A stretch of 64,000 bases of DNA from Jannaschia maritima (GTDB lineage Bacteria > Pseudomonadota > Alphaproteobacteria > Rhodobacterales > Rhodobacteraceae): NCBI RefSeq assembly GCF_030973515.1, contig NZ_JARGZA010000012.1, forward strand, positions 41,494 through 105,493, written 5' to 3'. Each line of letters begins with the position of its first letter. Positions within the stretch are counted from its first letter, which is position 1. The notes under the pieces are model-generated. The model saw only the letters and a program-made list of their open reading frames with translations. It was not told the DNA's origin and did no database searches. Shown here in pieces: positions 41,630-50,495 of this stretch. A program made the translations under genes and the position numbers.

Positions 41630-42106
41630 ATGCGCCTTGCTACCATCGTCCTCGCCGCCGCCTTGGCACCCCTGGCCGCAACCGCCGAGGACGGCCACGA
41701 CGACCATCTGGCTGAGCTTGACGGCCTGCGCGCCGTCCATGCCTGGACCCGCGCGACCGACGCCACGGAGACGCTCATCTTCGTGGAGATCCAGAACGAG
41801 GGCGAAGTGGCTGTGACGCTCGAGGGGGCGCATGCCGACGGATTGGACGCGACGCTGGTCGGCTTTCGCCTGCAGGATGGATCGCCCGTCTACGAGCCCG
41901 TCGACGCCGTCCCCGTCGCCCCCGGCCGCGAGCTGCACCTGGAGCCCGACGGCCTTGCCATCCGCCTGACCGGGCTGTCGACGCCCCTGGCCGAGGGCGA
42001 AGAGATGGAGATGGAGCTGGTCACCAGCCTCGGCGAGATCGAGATCCATGTCGAGGTGGAGGCCGCCGACGCGATCGCGCATTCCCACGCAGGACACAAT
42101 CACTAG
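41630..42106 (+). CDS. PCuAC-like copper chaperone with His-rich ends
   Basis: 158 aa. Signal peptide MRLATIVLAAALAPLAATA, His-rich mature start EDGHDDH, PCuAC-like core (LRAVHAWTRATDATETLIFV, EIQNEGEVAVTLEGAHADGL) and a His-rich tail HSHAGHNH. Likely a periplasmic copper or zinc chaperone delivering metal to or from the ABC system. The key Met/His ligands of canonical PCuAC are not all evident, so metal identity is uncertain. Convergent 4-bp overlap with the next gene. Confidence 0.65.
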   Translation: MRLATIVLAAALAPLAATAEDGHDDHLAELDGLRAVHAWTRATDATETLIFVEIQNEGEVAVTLEGAHADGLDATLVGFRLQDGSPVYEPVDAVPVAPGRELHLEPDGLAIRLTGLSTPLAEGEEMEMELVTSLGEIEIHVEVEAADAIAHSHAGHNH

Positions 42107-42861
42107 GGCCGGGGCCCAAGGCTGGTGCGTGCCCGGATCCTAAGGATCGCCAGAACGAAGACGAGCGCCAGGACCACCACCAATGCGAGCCAGGACCAGG
42201 AGATCGTCTGGCGCTCCGTGAGCGGCGGGAACGCGGCACGCTCGGAGAGTTGGCCTTCTACGGCGACCGTCGATAGGGACGAGCCCGGCGCATCGACCAC
42301 GAGCCAATTGACCACATCGACGCCATCCGGAAGCGCGAGCCCGGACCCCGAGCGGCGCAGGCCCAGCGAACCGGTCCCCGCGGACAGATCGAACCGAATC
42401 TCGACGACGGAGTCCGAAAACACGACGTCGAGCGGTGTCGATTCCGTAGCCACCGAAGCTTGGGCGGACGACACGCTCCCGAAGGCCGTGCGGGGCGCGC
42501 GAGGATGGAGCCGGAAGGCGGACGCCGCCGCCTCCACGGGCGTGCCACCGCGATCGAAGGCGAAGAGCGCGGAGAGACGGCTGCGGAATGCAGCCTCGTC
42601 CGCGTCGATCGCCTCGGCCAGGACGCGATAGCGAGCGGCCGTCCCGGACAACTCGCGGCGGAGATAGGGCGAGGCAAGCGGTCGGCGCGTCTCCCGGGCC
42701 GCGGCGATCTCGTCGGCGAAGGCGAAGGGCAGCGGCATGCGCAGGAAAACGGTGCGTCCGTCGGAGGTGGCGACGAAGACGCGCTCCTGGTCGTGGGTCA
42801 GGTGCGCCTTCGCACCGGACGCGGCCAGCACCAGGATCACGAGAAGCCGGAGGACGGGCAT
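42103..42861 (-). CDS. Exported protein with C-terminal membrane anchor (252 aa)
   Basis: ATG 42861 (GTG 42867 possible). Signal peptide MPVLRLLVILVLAASGAKA and a C-terminal helix SWLALVVVLALVFVLAILRI with a basic cytoplasmic tail, so most of the protein faces the periplasm. Opening HLTHDQERVFVATSDGRTVF. No family recognised. It lies 55 bp downstream of the phosphoesterase gene and may be co-expressed with it under PhoB. Confidence 0.55.
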   Translation of the reverse strand: MPVLRLLVILVLAASGAKAHLTHDQERVFVATSDGRTVFLRMPLPFAFADEIAAARETRRPLASPYLRRELSGTAARYRVLAEAIDADEAAFRSRLSALFAFDRGGTPVEAAASAFRLHPRAPRTAFGSVSSAQASVATESTPLDVVFSDSVVEIRFDLSAGTGSLGLRRSGSGLALPDGVDVVNWLVVDAPGSSLSTVAVEGQLSERAAFPPLTERQTISWSWLALVVVLALVFVLAILRIRARTSLGPRP

Positions 42862-42916
42862 CCGCACGCGAGGATCGTGGACGGGACGGCGCCGGGGGAC
42901 GCCGTCCCGAATCGTC

Positions 42917-44854
42917 TCACTCGTCCTCGAACAGGGCGGCCTGCCAGTTCGGGTCCGGCAGGTCCTCGACGATCTCGAAGGGGTAGTCGCGCGCATAGCT
43001 GCGGCCGTGACGGTCGGTCGTCTCGACCGTCAGGACATGCATCCCGATGGGCAGGTCCGCCGGCAGGTCCACGCGCCAGAGATGCGCCGAGTTGTCGGTC
43101 AGCATCCAGCTCTGGAACGGCCCGGCGACGCCGACCCATTCGGTGCCCTGCCAGGTCCGGTAGCCGGCAGTGTCGTCGCCGCCTTGCGCCGAGCGCACCG
43201 TCATGTCGGACTGCGTCGATTGCTGCGCCAGAGCCAGAGGGTCGGCGAATTCCGGCCCGCGGTTCTTGGCCTCGCCCTCACCCGGTTGCGTCAGCGCGCC
43301 CGACATCGCCTCTCCGCCGTTGATCCGGACGGAGACCGTCGAGTCGCGGCTGCCGTTCCAGACGTTGACGGCGACCCAAGTGCCGTCCGCCAAGTCGTCC
43401 GACGTCAGCATGTACATGTCGCCTAGGTCGTTGCGCGTCACCGGCGGCAGAACGTCCGACACCCCGTAGAGATCGGCGTAGGCGATGATCTTCTCGGCCC
43501 AGTCGCGGAAGCGCGGGGTATTGAAGCTGGCATGCAGCTGCGCGTCCCCGTCGCGCCCGAAGGCGTGGAAGCTGTCGACATAGTCCGAGCCATCGAACTC
43601 GATCTGATAATAGCCGCGCGGCGCGCCGAGGCGCTGCGTGGCATGTGGGACGCCCTGGTCGTTGAGGTCGCCCGCCCACCAGGAGCCGGAGACCGCGCCC
43701 GTGACGATCTGATGGAACGGTGCCTCCGCGAGGCCGGTATTCTCCTCCCAGCCCTCGTAGCTCACGCCGGGCAGCAGGCTCTCGGTCGTGTGCGTATGTC
43801 CCGCCATGGCCAGCGCCGGGCGGTCGCCGACGATCTCGGCGAGGGCCGCGAAGTTGTCGGTCTGGTGCTTGGCGGCGGTGTTGTCGGTGAAGGTCTGCAG
43901 TGGAATGTGCTGATTAAGGACGATCAGCTTGTCCTCGGGCACGTTGGCCAGCGCGGCCTCCAGCCAGACGAGCTGCCGCTCCGAGATGACGCCGTTATAG
44001 GTCGTGGACGCGTCGGGGGCGCAGAACGGGTGGTCGTCGACGCCGTTGCAGGGATAGCGGACGTTGTCGAGGACGACGAAATGGACGTTCCCGACCTCAA
44101 ATGCATAGTACTCCGGTCCCCATTCGCGGCGGAACGTGTCGAAGCTGTGCTGGTCGGTCTCGGCATCGAAGTCGAGGTCGTGATTTCCGGCCACGAAGTA
44201 GACGGGCGTGTCGCCCACCGCGACGATCCGCTTGAAGCGCGGGAAGAGCGACAGGTCGTCCCCCATCACGTCGCCTTGGAAGATCAGGCATTCGGCGTCC
44301 GACATGTCGCGGTTGGCGAGCATGTCGCCCGCGGTGGCGCGGACATAGCCGATCTCCTTGTTGGAGTAGGGCTGGGTGTCACCGAAGGCGAGGCATTCGA
44401 AGCCCGCCCGGGCGCTGTCGTCCTCCACGAGCGGGAAGTTGACCTGACCGGGCAAAGGGCCTGTCGCCTCGATCCCACCGAAACGCAGGTCGGGCGAGCC
44501 GTCGATCTTGTGGACATAGGCGAATTGCGGGATCAGGTCCTCGTTCACCGGGGTCGCGTAGCCGGCGGGCTTGGTGACGAAGAGGTTCATGTCGTCATAG
44601 GCGGGCAGCTCATAGGTGCCGTCCGCGCCGGTGACGACGACTTCGCGCCCGTTGGAGACCATGACGTCAGCAAGGCCTTCTTCGCCCACGTCGAGGCGGC
44701 TGTTGCGGTTGGCGTCGACGAAGACCGTGCCGCGCGCGATGCCGTCCTCTGCGGGCGCGCCGGTCGCCTCGACCGAACCGACATAGCTCGTGTCCTTGGC
44801 GATGGCCGGGGCGGCCAGGATGGTGGAAAGGATGAGAAATAGTCTCGTGGACAT
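42917..44854 (-). CDS. Secreted calcineurin-like phosphoesterase with SdrD-B/C-terminal domains
   Basis: 645 aa, ATG 44854. Signal peptide MSTRLFLILSTILAAPAIA. N-terminal beta domain GTVFVDANRNSRLDVGEEGL is an SdrD-B-like repeat. The metallophosphatase core follows: FECLAFGDTQPYSNKEIGYV, IFQGDVMGDDLSLF, YFVAGNHDLDFD, LNQHIP and MAGHTHTTESL provide the dimetal ligands. A C-terminal calcineurin-associated domain completes it. Likely a periplasmic or cell-surface phosphodiesterase or phosphatase. A Pho box lies 46 bp upstream. Confidence 0.9.
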   Translation of the reverse strand: MSTRLFLILSTILAAPAIAKDTSYVGSVEATGAPAEDGIARGTVFVDANRNSRLDVGEEGLADVMVSNGREVVVTGADGTYELPAYDDMNLFVTKPAGYATPVNEDLIPQFAYVHKIDGSPDLRFGGIEATGPLPGQVNFPLVEDDSARAGFECLAFGDTQPYSNKEIGYVRATAGDMLANRDMSDAECLIFQGDVMGDDLSLFPRFKRIVAVGDTPVYFVAGNHDLDFDAETDQHSFDTFRREWGPEYYAFEVGNVHFVVLDNVRYPCNGVDDHPFCAPDASTTYNGVISERQLVWLEAALANVPEDKLIVLNQHIPLQTFTDNTAAKHQTDNFAALAEIVGDRPALAMAGHTHTTESLLPGVSYEGWEENTGLAEAPFHQIVTGAVSGSWWAGDLNDQGVPHATQRLGAPRGYYQIEFDGSDYVDSFHAFGRDGDAQLHASFNTPRFRDWAEKIIAYADLYGVSDVLPPVTRNDLGDMYMLTSDDLADGTWVAVNVWNGSRDSTVSVRINGGEAMSGALTQPGEGEAKNRGPEFADPLALAQQSTQSDMTVRSAQGGDDTAGYRTWQGTEWVGVAGPFQSWMLTDNSAHLWRVDLPADLPIGMHVLTVETTDRHGRSYARDYPFEIVEDLPDPNWQAALFEDE

Positions 44855-44900
44855 GCCGACCTCCGAGGTTTGGACCCGGGAGCTAGCCTCGACCGGCCGG

Positions 44901-44918
44901 GTGACAGGCAGGTTTCAG
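44901..44918 (-). promoter_or_regulatory. Pho box upstream of the phosphoesterase gene
   Basis: On the minus strand CTGAAAC-CTGC-CTGTCAC; 12 of 14 consensus positions. 46 bp before the start at 44854. Confidence 0.7.
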
Positions 44919-45081
44919 TCCTGTGGCAATCCCATTCCGGCGCGTCGGCCGCGACCAGGCCCGGCGGCGTCGAAGACCGCTCGCGTGATGGTTGATCACG
45001 GCAGGCATGCACGACCGTGTCACAGTCACGCGTCATTCGTGCGCGTTTACGTGGATCACGCCCCGTGCTTTTGAGGGCGTC

Positions 45082-45312
45082 ATGAAACCGTTGCAATCGT
45101 CGAAGGTCGGAATGCCGGAGAGTCCAATAGTCTATGTCGCCGAGATCGGCGAGTCGGGTGCCATCCAATGGGTATGGGTCCACCGTCCCGGGTCGAAGGG
45201 CAGCCGCCCCTTCGATCCGGTGAGGGACCGCGTCGACGCCGTCGGTCCTGTCAAGTTCTCTGGCGCGTCGCCGGACGCCATCAAGGTGTGGCTTTCGACG
45301 CACGTCTCGTGA
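45082..45312 (+). CDS. Possible small hypothetical protein (76 aa)
   Basis: ATG 45082 (TTTGAGGGCGTC upstream). Sequence SSKVGMPESPIVYVAEIGES, GAIQWVWVHRPGSKGSRPFD has a coding-like look but no known family. Stands alone between the phosphoesterase and phytase-like genes. Confidence 0.4.
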   Translation: MKPLQSSKVGMPESPIVYVAEIGESGAIQWVWVHRPGSKGSRPFDPVRDRVDAVGPVKFSGASPDAIKVWLSTHVS

Positions 45313-45392
45313 CGCGAGGAGCGGCCCGTCGCCTTCGTTGAAACAGGCCGCGCGTGGATGGCGGCGCGAGGGCCGCCATCCTCCTGCCGGGC

Positions 45393-47561
45393 TTACGGTG
45401 CGCCGAGGTTCAGCAGCAGCGTCTCGCCGGAGGAGTCGTCTACGCCGTCATTGTCGGTCACGAGCCACATCTCGCCCTCCAGGAAGGTCAGGCCCTCCGG
45501 CTTGTCGACGACGTAGCCCCCGGTCGACGCGAGGTCGGGGATCAGGTCGCGAACCTCTTCGACCTCCAGAAGCGGAGCGGAGCCGCCGAGCGGCGCCGTC
45601 CTCAGCCCTTCGAGCGCCACGCGCGTGATCACCTTGCGCCGCGCGGCCTGCCCGATCTGGTTGTCGCGCTCGATGAAGTAGAGGTGCCCGCCATGGGCCA
45701 CGACCTCGCTGAGCCCGATCCATCCCGGCCCCTCCGGCGCGGCCTTCGGATAAGCCGCGGCCGACCATTCCTCGGTCTCCAGGTCGTAGGCGAGCAGTTT
45801 GACGGTGTTCTCAGCGTCGTCCTGCCATTCGCGCTGGAGGATGGCGTAGAGCGTGCCGTCCACCAGCGTGACGCCTTCCATGCCGAAGCGGATCTCGACG
45901 TCGAGTAAGTCCTCCGGCAAGGGCACGTAGTCTTGGATCTCGCCCTCGCCGTCGACGTGGTAGAGCGCATGCGGGATCAGCCGGTCGCTCCGCCCCTCGG
46001 AGGCCAGCCAGAAGCCGCCCTCGCCATCGGCCGCGATGCCCTCGATGTCGAGAAGCTGCGCGGGCGCGCCGTTCCGGGTGATCCGGGTCACAGCGGTAAT
46101 GCGGGCCGGGGTCTCAGAGACGTCGATCTCGAAGATCGAGGGCTGCATGCCGTAAAAGCTGTCATTGGCGGCGTAGAGCAGGCCGTTCGCGGTCGTCAGC
46201 GCGCCGAGCGCGCCCCAGCCAACAGGGCGCCCGTCCTCGGTGAGTCCGGCGGAGGTCAGATGCGGATAGGACGGCGCGCCGTCCTGCATCTCGAAGACCA
46301 TCAGATGCGCGCGCGCCCCGCCATCCTCGATCAGGTCCGCCTCGTTGGCCGAGACCAGCAGCCCGCGCTCGGGAAGCGTGGCATAGCCTTCGGGGCCCAC
46401 GCCCGAGGGCAGCAGTTGCGTGAGCACCGGCGCCGCCGGGTCGGTCACGTCGTAGACGCCCACGACGGAGCCCCGCTCCGAGCCCACGAACAGCATCGGC
46501 ACGCCGCCGTACTCCGCGAAGGTCACGCTCTCGGGCTCGACGCCCTTGTTGCCCGAGCGCGCCTCCGGGTAGTGGCCGATCTCGGCCACGGCGTATTCGA
46601 AGCTCAGTCCGCTTTCGTAGACGACCTCGCCGTCCTGGCTGAAGATCGTCCACCCGCGGGAGCCGCCATCCATGTCGCCCTCGTTGGCGGTGGCGAAATG
46701 GGTGTCGTCGATCCAGGTCACGGCGTCGGGCTCGCGCACCACGTCTTCGAGCGTGTCGTCGAAGGTGAGCGCGCCCTCCTCGGCGGTGTCCACGCCCTCC
46801 AGCGTGACGCTGCCTGCGGAGAAGTGCGACAGAACCTCGCCCGCGGAGGACAGGACCACGATGTGGTTGTTCTCCTGCAGGGTGACGACGACCTCGCCTT
46901 CGGCATTGATGTCGACATATTCAGGCTCGGGGTCTTCCGGGGCGACCTCGGCCAGGCCGGTGATGTCGGCCGTGCGCGCGGTGCCGCAATCGGGGAGACC
47001 GTCTGGCGTCAGGTCCACCATCCAGACCGAGCCGCCCGGCATCTGGCCCACGCGGCCGTTGCCCAGATCCTCGTCGCGCTCGTTCTCGATCGCAACCGCG
47101 AGGAAGCTCAGGTCCGGGGCCACGGCCACGCTGTCGGGCTGGCCGGGCAGGGGGCAGCGCGCGGCCTCGGACATGCCGTCGATGGTGACGGCGATCAGGT
47201 GCCCCGAGGGCTGGGTGAAGCTCTCGGAGGTATTCACTCCGACGAGCGCAAAGCCACCCGCGATGGCGACCGAGGTCGGCTCACCGCCGACCAGCATCAT
47301 GGCGCCCAGGCCCGCGGGCGCGGCCGGGTCCGCAATGTCGACGAACCCCACGGCACCCAGCGGGCTGTCGGTGTAGACGAGCGTCATGCCGTCGGCCGTG
47401 GCCGCGACGATCTCGGGCGAGGTCTCGGTCGCGGAGTCCGTGCCTTCGGGCAGGTTCTCGGTCACCGGAAAGCTCGCGATCCTGTCGAACGCCATGTCCT
47501 GCGCCAGCGCGGTCCCGGCGGTCAGCGCGAGGGCGCTCGCGCCCAGAAGAAGCTTGTTCAT
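45393..47561 (-). CDS. Exported esterase-like phytase family protein
   Basis: 722 aa, ATG 47561 (GGGGGCCACGAC upstream). Signal peptide MNKLLLGASALALTAGTALA. A beta-propeller-like N-terminal half with repeated VAIAGGFALVGV/ TVNA-type blades; the C-terminal ~300 residues match the phytase-like esterase domain (DIEGIAADGEGGFWLASEGR, FGMEGVTLVDGTLYAILQRE, YVVDKPEGLTFLEGEMWLVT, DNDGVDDSSGETLLLNLG). Likely an extracytoplasmic hydrolase of phosphate esters; a Pho box 45 bp upstream agrees. Confidence 0.85.
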   Translation of the reverse strand: MNKLLLGASALALTAGTALAQDMAFDRIASFPVTENLPEGTDSATETSPEIVAATADGMTLVYTDSPLGAVGFVDIADPAAPAGLGAMMLVGGEPTSVAIAGGFALVGVNTSESFTQPSGHLIAVTIDGMSEAARCPLPGQPDSVAVAPDLSFLAVAIENERDEDLGNGRVGQMPGGSVWMVDLTPDGLPDCGTARTADITGLAEVAPEDPEPEYVDINAEGEVVVTLQENNHIVVLSSAGEVLSHFSAGSVTLEGVDTAEEGALTFDDTLEDVVREPDAVTWIDDTHFATANEGDMDGGSRGWTIFSQDGEVVYESGLSFEYAVAEIGHYPEARSGNKGVEPESVTFAEYGGVPMLFVGSERGSVVGVYDVTDPAAPVLTQLLPSGVGPEGYATLPERGLLVSANEADLIEDGGARAHLMVFEMQDGAPSYPHLTSAGLTEDGRPVGWGALGALTTANGLLYAANDSFYGMQPSIFEIDVSETPARITAVTRITRNGAPAQLLDIEGIAADGEGGFWLASEGRSDRLIPHALYHVDGEGEIQDYVPLPEDLLDVEIRFGMEGVTLVDGTLYAILQREWQDDAENTVKLLAYDLETEEWSAAAYPKAAPEGPGWIGLSEVVAHGGHLYFIERDNQIGQAARRKVITRVALEGLRTAPLGGSAPLLEVEEVRDLIPDLASTGGYVVDKPEGLTFLEGEMWLVTDNDGVDDSSGETLLLNLGAP

Positions 47562-47605
47562 GTCGTGGCCCCCCTTGTTCACGGCGCGGTCCATGACGCG
47601 AGGGC

Positions 47606-47623
47606 GTGACGTTCCGATGACAG
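47606..47623 (-). promoter_or_regulatory. Pho box upstream of phytase-like gene
   Basis: Minus strand CTGTCAT-CGGA-ACGTCAC; 12 of 14 positions. 44 bp before the start at 47561. Confidence 0.75.
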
Positions 47624-47657
47624 AGGCTGCCTTTGCCCGAAACGAACGGTCGAGGCA

Positions 47658-47675
47658 CAGTCATCCTGCCTTCAT
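47658..47675 (+). promoter_or_regulatory. Pho box upstream of ABC substrate-binding gene
   Basis: CAGTCAT-CCTG-CCTTCAT; 11 of 14 positions. 44 bp before the start at 47720 and 34 bp from the divergent box, so one PhoB-bound region may fire both ways. Confidence 0.65.
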
Positions 47676-47719
47676 CCAAGCGTGGCAGCCAGACGTCGAT
47701 GCAACCTTCGGAGACGGAC

Positions 47720-48694
47720 ATGAAGTCCCCCATCACCCTCGCAATGCCCGCCCTCTTCCTCGCCCTTCCCGCAACGGCGCAGGACGTCACGCTGACGCTC
47801 TACACGAGCCAGCCGAATGCCGACGCACAGCAGACCGTCGACGCCTTTTTGGCGGGCAATCCCGACATCGCCGTCGAGTTTGTGCGCGACGGCACGACGC
47901 AGATCATGGCGCGCCTGCTGACGGAGATCGAGGCGGGGCAGGCCCAGCCCGACGTCCTGCTCATCGCCGACAACGTCACGATGGAGTCGATGGAGGCCGA
48001 GGGGCACCTGCTGGCCTACCCGGAGGCCGACGTGAGCGCCTATCCCGAGGGGCTGCACGACGACGAACGGCACTACTTCTCGACCAAGCTCATCACCACC
48101 GGCCTGATCCGCAATACGTCCGCGCCGATGGAGCTCACCTCGTGGATGGACCTGACGAGCGAGATGGCGCGCGGGCAGGTGGCTATGCCGTCGCCCCTGA
48201 CCTCGGGCGCCGCGCTCATCAACTACGCGACGCTGCGCGGCGTCGACGGACTGGGCCGGGATTACTTCGAGGCGCTGGCCGCGAACGACGCACTGGCGCA
48301 GGGCGGCAACGGGGGCGTCTTCCGCGCCGTCGCGGGCGGCGAGAAGATGTACGGCATCGTGGTCGACTTCCTGCCCATCCGCGAGGCCGCCGCCGGCAGC
48401 CCGGTCGAGTTCGTCTTCCCCGAGGAGGGCGTGAGCGCGGTCACCGAGCCGGTGGCGATTATGGCTTCGACCGACGCGCCGGACGCGGCCAAGCGCTTCG
48501 TCGACTTCCTCCTCTCGATGGAGGGCCAGGAGCTCGCCGCCTCGCAAGGCTACCTTCCCGCGCATCCGGACGTGACGCCGCCGCCGGGCTTCCCGCCGCA
48601 GTCCGAGATCACCGTGCTCGGCTACGACGCGGCCGAGGTGCTGCGCATGCAGGAGGACCTCAAGGTCGAGTTCGCCGACACGTTCGGCCAGTAG
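47720..48694 (+). CDS. ABC transporter substrate-binding protein (Fbp/PhnS type)
   Basis: 324 aa. Signal peptide MKSPITLAMPALFLALPATA. Fold pattern of iron/2-aminoethylphosphonate/polyamine binders: VTLTLYTSQPNADAQQTVDA, LLTEIEAGQAQPDVLLIADN, FSTKLITTGLIRN, MYGIVVDFLPIREAAAGSPV, SVAVTEPVAIM-like loop, AAKRFVDFLLSMEGQELAAS. The ferric-binding Tyr pair is not obvious. A Pho box upstream and the phosphatase neighbours favour an organophosphate or phosphonate ligand over iron. Confidence 0.8.
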   Translation: MKSPITLAMPALFLALPATAQDVTLTLYTSQPNADAQQTVDAFLAGNPDIAVEFVRDGTTQIMARLLTEIEAGQAQPDVLLIADNVTMESMEAEGHLLAYPEADVSAYPEGLHDDERHYFSTKLITTGLIRNTSAPMELTSWMDLTSEMARGQVAMPSPLTSGAALINYATLRGVDGLGRDYFEALAANDALAQGGNGGVFRAVAGGEKMYGIVVDFLPIREAAAGSPVEFVFPEEGVSAVTEPVAIMASTDAPDAAKRFVDFLLSMEGQELAASQGYLPAHPDVTPPPGFPPQSEITVLGYDAAEVLRMQEDLKVEFADTFGQ

Positions 48695-48701
48695 CGCGCG
48701 C

Positions 48702-50495
48702 GTGCGGCCTAGGCCCCGCGACGGCCGCGGCGCGGGCTTCGCCGCGTCCGTGGGGGCCGGGCGTCTCGCCGGCCTGCTCCGCCACCCGGGTCGAGCGCGA
48801 GGCGGGGCAGGAGGGGCGGGCGAGGCCGTCCTCCTCGCGGCGCTCGCGGCCTTCGTCGCCCTAGTCGCCCTTTGGCCTCTGGGGCGATTGTTGTCCCAAG
48901 CGCTTCTGCCTGACGGCGTGCCTTCGGCGAATCTCGTCATCGACGCGCTCTCCTCAGGCGCCGCGCGTCGAGCGGCGTGGCATAGTTTCGAATCCTCGGC
49001 CGTGGCCGCGGTCGGCGCCGCCCTCCTGGGCGGCGCCTTCGCCGTGCTGGTCGCGCTGACGGACCTGCGCGGCAAGGCCGTCCTCGTCTTCCTCTTCATG
49101 CTGCCGACGATGATCCCGCCGCAGGTGACGGCGCTGGCTTGGATCCAACTGACCGGCCCAGCCTCGCCGCTCCTGGCCGCGATGGGCCTCGCGCCGCCGG
49201 TGGGCACGACGAACCCGATCTACTCCCGCGAGGGCATCATGGCGCTGCTCGCCATCCAGCACGCCCCACTCGCCTTCCTGGTGCTGCGCGCCGGGCTGCG
49301 CGGCGTGCCGCGCGAGGCGGTGGAGGCGGCACGGATCGCGGGTGCGGGCGGGGGCCGCATCGCCCGCCAGATCGTGCTGCCGCTGGTGGCGCCCGCGCTG
49401 GTTGCGGCCCTGGGCCTCGCCTTCGTGTCCGCCCTCGGCAATTTCGGCATCCCCGCGATGCTGGGCATCCCGGCGCGCTACCAGACGCTGCCGACGCTGA
49501 TCTGGCAGCGCCTCGCCTCCTTCGGGCCGGGGATGCTGCCGACGGTGGCGGCGCTGTCGCTCGCGGTGCTGGGCATCGCGGCAGCGGCGCTGATCGCGCA
49601 GGGCCTGGCGGCGCGCAGGCTCGCGGTGCGGCAGGTCGCCAAGCCCGGCGCGGCGCTGGCCGTACCGCTCGGGCGCTGGCGGCCGGTGGTCGAGCTCGCG
49701 GCCTGGGCCGTGATCGTGCTGATCCTGGTGCTGCCGTTGACCGCGCTCATTGCCGCGTCGCTCGTGCCCGCCTACGGCGTCCGCTTGTTCCTCGGGACGC
49801 TGACCTTCGCCGCCTACGAGGAGGTGCTGCTGCGCCAGGAGGCGACGGTGCGCGCCTTCCGCAACTCGGGCCTCCTCGCCGGGTCGGCCGCCGCGCTCCT
49901 GGCGATCCTCGCCATCCCGCTCGCCTGGTTGGCGGTCTGGCGGGGGCGGCGGGCGGCGCGGCTCCTCGCCTGGACGGCGGAGATGCCCTACGCGCTGCCC
50001 GGTATCGTCCTGTCGATCGCGGTGATCCTGACCTTTCTGCGGCCGCTCCCGCTGCTGGGCGTGTCGATCTATGCGACGCTCTGGATCATCCTTGTGGCCT
50101 ATCTCGCGCGCTTCTTCGCGCTCGCCCTCGGCCCTGTCACCGCGGGCTTCCGCCAGGCGGACCCGTCGATGGAGGAGGCCGCGCGCGTCGCGGGCGCGGG
50201 GCTGGGTATGCGCCTCGCCACCGTCGTCGGGCCGCTGATGGCGCCGGTCGCCGCGGCCGGCGCGATCCTCGTCTTCCTGAGCGCGTTCAACGAGCTGACC
50301 GTCAGCGCCCTCCTCTACGCGGCGGGGACGGAGACGGTGGGCGTACAGGTCTTCAACCTGCAGGACGGGGGCTATACGACGCTCGCCTCGGCCATGGCGG
50401 TGGCGACGGTGGGGGTGATCCTTGCTCTGATGGGCGCACTGCACGCGCTGGCCCCGCGCCTGCCGCCCGGCACCGTGCCCTGGATCAGCCGGTGA
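48702..50495 (+). CDS. Fused two-domain ABC permease (FbpB/PhnU-V type)
   Basis: 597 aa from GTG 48702. About twelve TM segments in two homologous halves, each with an EAA loop: EAARIAGAGGGRIARQIVLP (first) and EAARVAGAGLGMRLATVVGP (second). It forms the whole channel for the transporter with the substrate-binding protein 7 bp upstream and the ATPase on the opposite strand. The two genes overlap at their 3' ends by 11 bp. Confidence 0.9.
   Translation: MRPRPRDGRGAGFAASVGAGRLAGLLRHPGRARGGAGGAGEAVLLAALAAFVALVALWPLGRLLSQALLPDGVPSANLVIDALSSGAARRAAWHSFESSAVAAVGAALLGGAFAVLVALTDLRGKAVLVFLFMLPTMIPPQVTALAWIQLTGPASPLLAAMGLAPPVGTTNPIYSREGIMALLAIQHAPLAFLVLRAGLRGVPREAVEAARIAGAGGGRIARQIVLPLVAPALVAALGLAFVSALGNFGIPAMLGIPARYQTLPTLIWQRLASFGPGMLPTVAALSLAVLGIAAAALIAQGLAARRLAVRQVAKPGAALAVPLGRWRPVVELAAWAVIVLILVLPLTALIAASLVPAYGVRLFLGTLTFAAYEEVLLRQEATVRAFRNSGLLAGSAAALLAILAIPLAWLAVWRGRRAARLLAWTAEMPYALPGIVLSIAVILTFLRPLPLLGVSIYATLWIILVAYLARFFALALGPVTAGFRQADPSMEEAARVAGAGLGMRLATVVGPLMAPVAAAGAILVFLSAFNELTVSALLYAAGTETVGVQVFNLQDGGYTTLASAMAVATVGVILALMGALHALAPRLPPGTVPWISR

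Noticed and set aside
40367..42103. 578-codon minus-strand frame over the ABC permease and chaperone genes
   Set aside because: Antisense to genes with signal peptides and membrane segments; product is low-complexity Arg/Gly/His-rich.
44992..45081. Further Pho box in the GTCA-rich stretch at 45019-45035
   Set aside because: The GTCA cores are 6 and 7 bp apart, not the 11 bp needed for a 7-4-7 site.
45933..47609. 558-codon plus-strand frame opposite the phytase-like gene
   Set aside because: Shadow frame; the minus-strand gene has a signal peptide, phytase-like motifs and a Pho box.
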